Part shown: positions 53,037-61,962 of the stretch, piece after piece
Numbering within the stretch: the first letter of the stretch is position 1
Layout: each line of letters opens with the position of its first letter
Source: Micromonospora sp. WMMD812
GTDB taxonomy: Bacteria > Actinomycetota > Actinomycetes > Mycobacteriales > Micromonosporaceae
Assembly: GCF_027497215.1 (NCBI RefSeq)
Contig: NZ_CP114904.1
Coordinates: 3,990,001 to 4,054,000 of the forward strand
Reading direction: 5' to 3'
Length of the DNA stretch: 64,000 bases
Position numbers and translations under genes: made by a program
Notes under the pieces: generated by a model
Database searches by the model: none
What the model saw: the letters and a program-made list of their open reading frames with translations, nothing else
Told to the model about the DNA's origin: nothing

Positions 53037-53496
53037 CGACAACCTGTCTCAGGTTGACTTGACAACTACCGAGACGGCGTGCCACCGCGGCGCGCAGGGT
53101 TGACGATGACATTCGGCTGCAGTGTCAGCCTGTCGCGATCTGACACCGTGCCGCCCGCGGGGCGCTGTTAGACGCTGTGAGACCGGCTGGGCCCTCATTG
53201 TCAGACTCCTCGGCCGGTGTCGTGTCCCTCACGGCCTTGTCCCGTGCCCTTCGCCTCCTGTCGTGTCAACGCGCAGGTCAACGCGGCTTTGTCAGAACGG
53301 TGACGCGCGCCGGCGTCGGTCGTCAGTCAGCGGGTGGCCGGTGGCGGCTGGTGCTGTCGAGCCGAGGACTCATGCCTGCTGGCCTGCGTTGTCAGGGGCC
53401 GGTGAGACCGAGGTGGCGCAATGGCGGTCAGGCGCGCGCCGGCCGTACACCTCCGGCCCGTCATCGACATTCGTCTCTGACATGGGAGTTCGTGAC
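53037..53496. other. gap right of the IS3 element
   Basis: I see no gene in these 460 bp. TTGTCAG recurs at 53198, 53289 and 53389, with more TGTCA-type words between, but the spacing is irregular. The stretch probably includes the promoter of the following truncated gene. Confidence 0.35.
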
Positions 53497-53843
53497 ATGA
53501 CCGCGTCCGCCAAGGACTGGCCCGACTCGCCGCTGGACGCCGTGGACACCGCGTTCGCCGACCTGACCTGCGACCCCGACCCGTTGTCACTGGACCTCGA
53601 CCCGCTGGCCGATCAGCTCGGCGACGACAGCGGTCTGCCCGGCGGTGTCATCGCCCTGCCGGCGTTGCGGCAGTGGTTGCTGGAGCACCCCCGCGCCTAC
53701 ACGGTCCGTGACGTCGTGTGGCGAGAGCTGGTCCGCCGCGCCCGTCTCGACGGTCCCGCCTGGGTCATCGCCGCGGTCGCCCTGGCGATGCCGGCGCTGC
53801 GCCGCTACGCCGGACGGCTGCACACCGGCTGGGCCGGCCTCAG
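53497..53843 (+). pseudogene. 3'-truncated gene of unknown function
   Basis: The protein starts MTASAKDWPDSPLDAVDTAF and continues 'GGVIALPALRQWLLEHPRA', 'VRDVVWRELVRRARLDGPAW' and 'VIAAVALAMPALRRYAGRLH'. I recall this N-terminus from actinobacterial proteins found in mobile regions and resembling replication- or sigma-related helical proteins, where it continues for over 100 further residues. Here the pattern ends at about 53843, where the DNA becomes the opposite strand of a sigma-factor gene. Confidence 0.55.
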
Positions 53844-54257
53844 TCGCTCAAGGGCTGCCCGCAACCGGGCCAGGTGTCGCTCGTCGTCGAGCCGGCCGGC
53901 GACCTCCTCGGCGTGGTCGGGCGTGGCCGAAGCGGGAGCCAGCCGTTCCAGCGCCCGTCGATGCCGCACCGCGGTCCGCCAGCGATGCTGGATCGTCCGG
54001 CGTGCGATCCCGTACAACCACGGCAGCGCATTGCCGTCGACCAGCTCGACCTCACCCCGCCGACGCCACGCCTCCAGGAACACGATGGAGACCAGATCAT
54101 CGGCAGCGTCGATCGAGCCAGTCCGGCGGGCACAGAATGCCCGGACGGCCCCGCCGTGCCGGTCAAAGAGCACACCGAAGCACTCGGCCTCCCCGTGGCG
54201 CGCTCTCTGCCACAGCTCGCCGTCGTCGGCCCGGATCATGTCCGCCGTCTCGCTCAC
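53805..54257 (-). pseudogene. ECF sigma factor, C-terminally truncated
   Basis: Region 2 is complete ('HGEAECFGVLFDRHGGAVRA', 'AADDLVSIVFLEAWRRRGEV', 'NALPWLYGIARRTIQHRWRT'), followed by the linker 'ERLAPASATPDHAEEVAGRL'. Region 4 should follow 'LRAALERLRP', but the frame ends within a few codons in sequence belonging to the neighbouring gene. Without region 4 it cannot bind a -35 element, so it is probably dead. GTG start. Confidence 0.75.
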
Positions 54258-54422
54258 ACTCTCCTATGACCGTTGCGCCCGTCAGGTTCCACTTTCGGTA
54301 GCACTACATCTGAACTAGCCCAGTGCAGCATGCTCGCCACAGCCGGCTCAGGTTCATGACACCGACAACGAGCGTGGCGCAAGGAGCCAAGCATGCTTGG
54401 CCTAGCGTAGTAGACTGGTGGC

Positions 54423-54989
54423 ATGGGCCGGTTCTCCGAGGATGAGCTGCACGCGGTTGTCTCCCGGTACGAGGCGACGCGCGCGCAGGCGTTGACCGAA
54501 CGCGACGAGCAGCTGCGGGCGTTTCATGCCGCCGGTTGGCGGCCGGTGGATCTGCAGCGGGTCACCGGGTACAGCCGGGAGACGATCCGTCAGGCGCTCC
54601 GACCGGAGGTCCGGCGGGCGACCAATCTCAGCCGACGCAGGACGTCACCCCAGCCGCCGGCGGACTACCGGCCCTACGGCGACCGGAAGCCCTACGTGGT
54701 GGCCGAGACTCTCGCCGATCTGCATGGCCCGACCGCGGGCACGGTGACGCTTCCGCGTCATCTCGACTGGTCCGGGCACGCCGAGTACGACCTGAACCGG
54801 CCCGCACGCCTGGCCAGCATGTACAAGGTAGTGCTCACCGAAGCCAGCACGGTCGAAGATCTCAACACCTGGCTCGACGCCGGCCTCCTCCGGCGGCTCT
54901 GGCCCACCCTCTGGCTGCCACCCCAGCTCCGCCAGCGCTGGGAGGCAGCCTTCCCCGAACTCGCCGCGACCCGCAGCGATGCGGCGTAG
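54423..54989 (+). CDS. HTH protein, antitoxin-like partner of the AbiEii-type gene
   Basis: This 188-residue protein has an N-terminal helical region ('MGRFSEDELHAVVSRYEATR'), a helix-turn-helix ('GWRPVDLQRVTGYSRETIRQ') and a conserved C-terminal domain ('DWSGHAEYDLNRPARLASMY', 'VLTEASTVEDLNTWLDAGLL'). It lies 2 bp before a nucleotidyltransferase of the AbiEii type, the arrangement of type IV toxin-antitoxin/abortive infection pairs. The HTH could autoregulate the operon. The antitoxin role is inferred from position and domain order. Confidence 0.65.
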   Translation: MGRFSEDELHAVVSRYEATRAQALTERDEQLRAFHAAGWRPVDLQRVTGYSRETIRQALRPEVRRATNLSRRRTSPQPPADYRPYGDRKPYVVAETLADLHGPTAGTVTLPRHLDWSGHAEYDLNRPARLASMYKVVLTEASTVEDLNTWLDAGLLRRLWPTLWLPPQLRQRWEAAFPELAATRSDAA

Positions 54990-54991
54990 CG

Positions 54992-55663
54992 GTGGACCCC
55001 TTCCACGAACGCCTCGCCCGCACCGGGCTCGCGGCGGCCGAACGATACGGCTTCGCGCTGGCCGGCGGCTACGCGGTCCAGGCCGCCGGACTTCTCGAGC
55101 GGCCCAGCGAGGACGTCGACCTGTTCACCGCCTGGGACCGCCGCAGCGAGTTCACCGCCGCGGTCAACGCCGTCGTGCACGCCTACCGAGACGACGGCCT
55201 CACCGTCGAGACCGAGCGGCACTACGACACGTTCGCCCGGCTGGCCGTCACCGACGGAGTGCGGGTTGCCAAGGTCGAACTCGGCGTGGACTGGCGCGCC
55301 AACGAACCGATCCTCATGGCGATCGGACCGGTACTGCACCCCGACGACGCGGTCGCGAACAAGATGAGCGCCCTCTACGGACGAGCGTTCGCCCGGGACT
55401 TCATCGACATCGACGCCACCCTCCGATCCGGCCGCTACACCCGCGACGCCCTCCTCACCCTCGCCCAACGCGCCGACCGCGGTTTCGACCCGCGCATCTT
55501 CGCCGACGCCCTCGGACAAGCCGCCCAGCTCGACCCCGACGACTTCGCCCAGTACGGCGTCACCGGCCAAGCGCTCGACAATCTCCGAAGCCGATTCACC
55601 CAATGGCGCCGCCAACTACTCAGCGAGAAGGAACCCCCGCGACCTGACGGCTCCGCCAGCTAA
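54992..55663 (+). CDS. AbiEii-type nucleotidyltransferase, toxin-like
   Basis: This 223-residue protein belongs to the AbiEii/AbiGii nucleotidyltransferase group. The N-terminal fold shows 'FALAGGYAVQAAGLLERPSE' followed by DVDLF. These are the GG (residues 25-26) and the two metal-binding Asp (41, 43) of the pol-beta-like NT fold. 'GVRVAKVELGVDW' supplies the third acidic position. 'KMSALYGRAFARDFIDIDAT' is the conserved K...R..RDF.D block. Toxins of this family add nucleotides to tRNA or other targets in known cases. GTG start 2 bp after the preceding stop. It ends about 156 bp before the retron-like RNA. Confidence 0.75.
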   Translation: MDPFHERLARTGLAAAERYGFALAGGYAVQAAGLLERPSEDVDLFTAWDRRSEFTAAVNAVVHAYRDDGLTVETERHYDTFARLAVTDGVRVAKVELGVDWRANEPILMAIGPVLHPDDAVANKMSALYGRAFARDFIDIDATLRSGRYTRDALLTLAQRADRGFDPRIFADALGQAAQLDPDDFAQYGVTGQALDNLRSRFTQWRRQLLSEKEPPRPDGSAS

Positions 55664-55819
55664 TCTCCCAGCGCCCGGTAAAGAGGAATCCCAGCAGGAA
55701 GCCGCCGCCGATCACCGGCCGCGACGGTGCTCCGATGGTGCTCGGCGAAACGGTTCTCTGCGCCGCGCCACACGCATCGCGGACACCGATGACAGTCTCC
55801 GTTCTCTACGCTGCTCCTA

Positions 55820-55992
55820 TGGCAGCGTGTCCCGAGCTGACCAGGCCGGCCCCTCACACGGGGTGCGGTCACGGTCTCTCCGGGGCAACCCCCGGGACGC
55901 GATACTCACCTCGGCACCACACCACAGGTGCGTCGGCACGCTCCGCGAGCCTGTGCACCCGCACGACCGGGCATCGTCGGGACACGCTGCCA
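55820..55992 (+). ncRNA. candidate retron msr-msd RNA
   Basis: Two perfect 16-nt arms bound the segment: TGGCAGCGTGTCCCGA at the 5' end and TCGGGACACGCTGCCA at the 3' end, matching the a1/a2 repeats of retrons. The last base of a1 begins an AGC, which would put the branching G at 55836. Inside are hairpins CCCC-TCACAC-GGGG (55850-55863), CCGGGG-CAAC-CCCCGG (55880-55895) and a nested CACAGG...CCTGTG stem (55923-55928/55950-55955) with an inner GCGT-CGGC-ACGC. The 3' arm ends 14 nt before the reverse transcriptase start, the usual order for a retron. The msr/msd boundary cannot be fixed by eye. Confidence 0.75.
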
Positions 55993-56006
55993 CCACCGGC
56001 CCGATC

Positions 56007-57320
56007 GTGACCACCCTTCACGCCCTGGCCACCGCGCTCGCCGACGCGTTCCTTGCCGGCGACGGCTGGCGCCGCGCCGATCTCGTCAACCAGGGTGGGC
56101 TCGTCCTCGGGGTCCGGCGGCGATGGCTGTGGCCGGTCGCCGACGCGGTGCTGGTCGCCTACCCGCGCCCACCCACCGACCGGCCACGCGAGCTGGCCAC
56201 GTTCCTGAGCACCTTCGACCCGCTCCGTGCGGCAGTCGCCACCGCCCGCCAGCACCAGCGGCCGATCGTTATCCGCGCGCGGCCCGTGACGCCGACCCGC
56301 ACCGTCCGCCGTCCTTGGCGCACCCCGGTCATCGACACCGTCGGCGATCTGGCCGCGATGCTCGACCTGAGCATCGAGCACCTCGACTGGTACGCCGACC
56401 GACGTGCCATGAACCGACGCGCCTTCGCCCACCGGCTGCACCACTACCACTACCGCTGGGCCGACCGGGGCCGGCTGATCGAGGCACCGAAATCACGGCT
56501 CCGCGCCCTGCAACGCCGGCTCCTCGCCGAGGTCCTCGGCCCCATCCCGGTCCACCCCGCCGCCCACGGCTTCGTACCCGGCCGCTCCGCACACACCTTC
56601 GCCGCCACTCACGCCGCGCAGCCGGTCGTCGTCCGGATCGACCTTCTCGCCTTCTTCACCCACATCACCGCCACCCGCGTCCACGGCCTGTTCCGCACCG
56701 CCGGCTACCCCGAAGCTGTCGCCCACGCCCTCACCGGACTCTGCACCACCCGCACAACGTCCCCCGTCCTCCGCCAAGCACCCGCCGACCTACCGCACCG
56801 GACAACCCGGCTGGCAGCGCTGCGCACCGGCCACCTGCCCCAAGGCGCGCCCACCTCACCCGCACTGGCCAACCTGTGCGCCTACCGACTCGACCGACGC
56901 CTCACCGGCCTCGCCGACGCCTTCGAGATCACCTACACCCGGTACGCCGACGACCTCGCCTTCTCCGGCGACCTCACCACCCGCCGCATCGATGACCTGA
57001 TCGCCGCCGTCACCGACATCGCCCGCGACGAGGGCTTCCAAGTCCACCCCGCCAAGACACGCGTCCGTAGCCGAGCCGACCGGCAACTCCTCGCCGGACT
57101 CGTCGTCAACCAACACCCCGCCACACCCCGCGACGAATACGACCAGCTCCGCGCCATCCTCCACAACGCCGCCCGCACCGGTCTCGCCGCGCAGAACCGG
57201 ACCGGCCACCCCGACTTCGCCCAATACCTCATCGGACGAGTTCTCTGGGTCGGTCATCACCATCCGGCACGCGCAGCCAAACTCGCCACGCTGCTGGCCC
57301 ACGCTCTCGCGGCACCGTAG
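56007..57320 (+). CDS. retron-type reverse transcriptase
   Basis: This is a reverse transcriptase of 437 residues. An N-terminal region of about 140 residues carries no motif and recalls the extended N-terminus of myxobacterial retron RTs. RT blocks follow: 'LIEAPKSRLRALQRRLL', 'AAHGFVPGRSAHTFAA' (His 187), 'VVVRIDLLAFFTHI' (catalytic Asp 212), 'GHLPQGAPTSPALANL' (LPQG at 277) and 'YTRYADDLAFSG' (YADD at 313-316). The VTG triplet that marks retron RTs reads LAG (362-364) in 'LAGLVVNQHP'. The GTG follows the 3' arm of the candidate msr-msd RNA by 14 nt and has no clear ribosome site. A longer frame upstream is open only because it crosses that RNA. Confidence 0.85.
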   Translation: MTTLHALATALADAFLAGDGWRRADLVNQGGLVLGVRRRWLWPVADAVLVAYPRPPTDRPRELATFLSTFDPLRAAVATARQHQRPIVIRARPVTPTRTVRRPWRTPVIDTVGDLAAMLDLSIEHLDWYADRRAMNRRAFAHRLHHYHYRWADRGRLIEAPKSRLRALQRRLLAEVLGPIPVHPAAHGFVPGRSAHTFAATHAAQPVVVRIDLLAFFTHITATRVHGLFRTAGYPEAVAHALTGLCTTRTTSPVLRQAPADLPHRTTRLAALRTGHLPQGAPTSPALANLCAYRLDRRLTGLADAFEITYTRYADDLAFSGDLTTRRIDDLIAAVTDIARDEGFQVHPAKTRVRSRADRQLLAGLVVNQHPATPRDEYDQLRAILHNAARTGLAAQNRTGHPDFAQYLIGRVLWVGHHHPARAAKLATLLAHALAAP

Positions 57321-57687
57321 ACTGACGCGGCGCGGCAACTTCACCGGATCCCGGCAAGGACGCGTCGAACCGAACGAGGCGCGGCCTGAGCAGGACTTAC
57401 GCCCGTCTGCTGATCTTCGGCAAGCGAGGACAGCAACGCGCGTGTGCGACCTACTAACACGAAGACAAAATAGGAACCCGCAGGTAGTCAGCCTTCGGGT
57501 AGAGATAGAGCGTCGTCTTAGGAAACCGTTGCTCTATCCCCTGAGCTACGAGGGCGCGAGGGCTCAGTCTAGCGACCTGCCGGTCGGGCCGGGGTGGCAG
57601 GACTGGCCGGTGATCACGCGCCGGGGCCGGCTGTTCGGGCGGGGTGGATCACAGCGCCCGGCGAGCCCTGCTCGTTAGGGTCGGCTC
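57321..57687. other. right edge of the island
   Basis: These 367 bp between the reverse transcriptase and the GNAT gene hold no gene. The first 197 bp are nondescript. The partial tRNA-Arg copy (57518-57555) and its original upstream flank follow. Confidence 0.5.
57518..57555 (-). repeat. partial tRNA-Arg(CCT), 5' half: right attachment site
   Basis: The segment is identical to the first 38 nt of the intact tRNA (acceptor strand, D arm, anticodon stem and loop), starting exactly at the anticodon-loop sequence TTAGGAA. The next 45 bp to the right also resemble the upstream flank of the intact gene, with scattered differences. The CCA half is absent, so this copy is dead. Confidence 0.88.
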
Positions 57688-58422
57688 GTGGAGTCCCTGG
57701 ATCTGCTGCTCGCCGCGCACCGCGCGTACCTCCTCGGCTGGAACGTCGGCGCGGCCGGCGGCCCGGACCTGCTCACCTACCGCAGCGAGGTGCCGCACGC
57801 GCCCCTGAACGGGGTGCTGCGCGTGGCGGGGCGCGACCCGCGGGACGCGCTCGCCGAGGCCCGGGATCGGCTCGACGGCGCACCCCGGGTCTGGTGGGCC
57901 GGCCCGGACAGTGACGCCGGCTCGGCCGACGCCCTGGTGTCGCTCGGCGCCGTCCCGGTCGCCGACCTGCCGATCATGACCGCGCCGATCGACCGGGTGG
58001 CCGTCACGCCCACGCCGGCGGGCCTGGACATCGCCGAGGCCACCGCAATGGACGAGTTCGTGTCGGCCTACGCCCGCGTGTCCGGCATCCCCGCCGAGGG
58101 CGTGGTGACCGCCGTGGAACGGGAGAAGGGCTTCACCGGCGACGGCACCGTGATTCGGCTGGCCGGCCGCCTCGACGACGGCTCCATCGCCGCGACGGCG
58201 GTCGCCTGGCTGAGCCACGGCCTGGTCACCCTGTACTACGTCGGCACCCAGCCCGCGCACCGCCGGCAGGGCATCGCCACCGCGATGACCCGGGCCGCGC
58301 TCGACCGGGCCCGCGAGGAGGGCGTACGCGTGGCGGCCCTCACCGCGACCGCCGCCGGCGAGCCGGTCTACGACCGGATGGGTTTCCGCACGGTGGGCAC
58401 GTTCCGGCTGCTGTCGTTCTGA
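57688..58422 (+). CDS. GNAT N-acetyltransferase
   Basis: This 244-residue protein has a divergent N-terminal half ('LLLAAHRAYLLGWNVGAAGG') and a C-terminal GNAT domain with the acetyl-CoA loop 'TQPAHRRQGIATAMTRAALD' and 'AAGEPVYDRMGFRTVGTFRL'. The substrate is unknown. GTG start giving VESLDLLLAAHRAYLL. It is the first chromosomal gene right of the island and reads towards ileS. Confidence 0.83.
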   Translation: MESLDLLLAAHRAYLLGWNVGAAGGPDLLTYRSEVPHAPLNGVLRVAGRDPRDALAEARDRLDGAPRVWWAGPDSDAGSADALVSLGAVPVADLPIMTAPIDRVAVTPTPAGLDIAEATAMDEFVSAYARVSGIPAEGVVTAVEREKGFTGDGTVIRLAGRLDDGSIAATAVAWLSHGLVTLYYVGTQPAHRRQGIATAMTRAALDRAREEGVRVAALTATAAGEPVYDRMGFRTVGTFRLLSF

Positions 58423-58549
58423 CCTGGTCCCGGTCTCGTGGCGCGAAGCCGACCAGCGTCGGCCGGACGGGTCGGCGGACGGCGGACGGCGGACGGCCGG
58501 TCGTTCCCGCCGTCGTCGTCATGATCAGCGGGGCTGGGATACGATGCGT

Positions 58550-58770
58550 GCGGAAGGCGCAGATGGGGACGAGTACCGTCGCACGCAGCCATGAGCGACC
58601 CGGGGATGGTGGAAGCCCGGGGGTGTGCGCGGCGGGAAGATCACCCCGGAGCCGTCGGAAGAAAGGCCGTGAGGCCGAGTAGACCCGACCACACCCGAAC
58701 GAGAGGGCCGTTCCACGGCCAAGGAGGGTGGTACCGCGGGGCCACGGCCTCGTCCCTCCGGCGGAGCTTC
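58550..58770 (+). promoter_or_regulatory. T-box leader of ileS
   Basis: The leader contains the T-box core AGGGTGGTACCGCGG at about 58724-58738, preceded by stem regions and a candidate specifier ATC (58640-58642) for isoleucine. Downstream, CCTCCG (58755-58760) can pair with CGGAGG (58785-58790), which is the ribosome binding site of ileS. This is the translational, sequestration-type T-box known for actinobacterial ileS: uncharged tRNA-Ile would open the site. Confidence 0.88.
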
Positions 58771-58794
58771 AGCACACGCGCCGACGGAGGAGCG

Positions 58795-61917
<3,123 letters not shown>

Positions 61918-61925
61918 CGTGCGGA

Positions 61926-61952
61926 TGCCCCGGGCCGTGGTGGCCCGGGGCA
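61926..61952. terminator. strong hairpin terminator between ileS and the regulator gene
   Basis: TGCCCCGGGCC-GTGGT-GGCCCGGGGCA is a perfect 11-bp stem with a 5-nt loop, 8 bp after the ileS stop and just before the end of the convergent gene. It should act in both directions. Confidence 0.85.
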
Positions 61953-61962
61953 CCGAAACGGA

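Larger units (their letters stand above)
36487..57517. mobile_element. integrated island at tRNA-Arg(CCT), composite of at least two elements
   Basis: The DNA between the 3'-half tRNA copy on the left and the 5'-half copy on the right is foreign by several signs. It has four transposase loci, a decayed integrase, truncated genes, regions of lower GC (notably about 43.6-46.6 kb), a retron-type reverse transcriptase and a toxin-antitoxin-like pair. The intact tRNA at 38669 divides it into a 2.2-kb left part and an 18.8-kb right part, as expected if two elements used the same attachment site in turn. No intact integrase remains, so it is probably not mobile by itself. Confidence 0.75.

Noticed and set aside
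53198-53395. Recurrent TTGTCAG words, considered as iterons of an origin or a CRISPR-like array
   Set aside because: Spacing is irregular (91 and 100 bp) and intervening sequence is not repeat-like. No replication gene is adjacent.
55820-55992. Reading the 16-bp inverted repeat as a terminator or IS end
   Set aside because: The arms are 141 nt apart, too far for a simple terminator. There is no transposase between them and no target duplication.
55827-56006. Open upstream extension of the reverse transcriptase frame (adds about 60 residues)
   Set aside because: It crosses the inverted-repeat-bounded RNA and contains no RT-related sequence. The GTG at 56007, after the 3' arm, is the better start.
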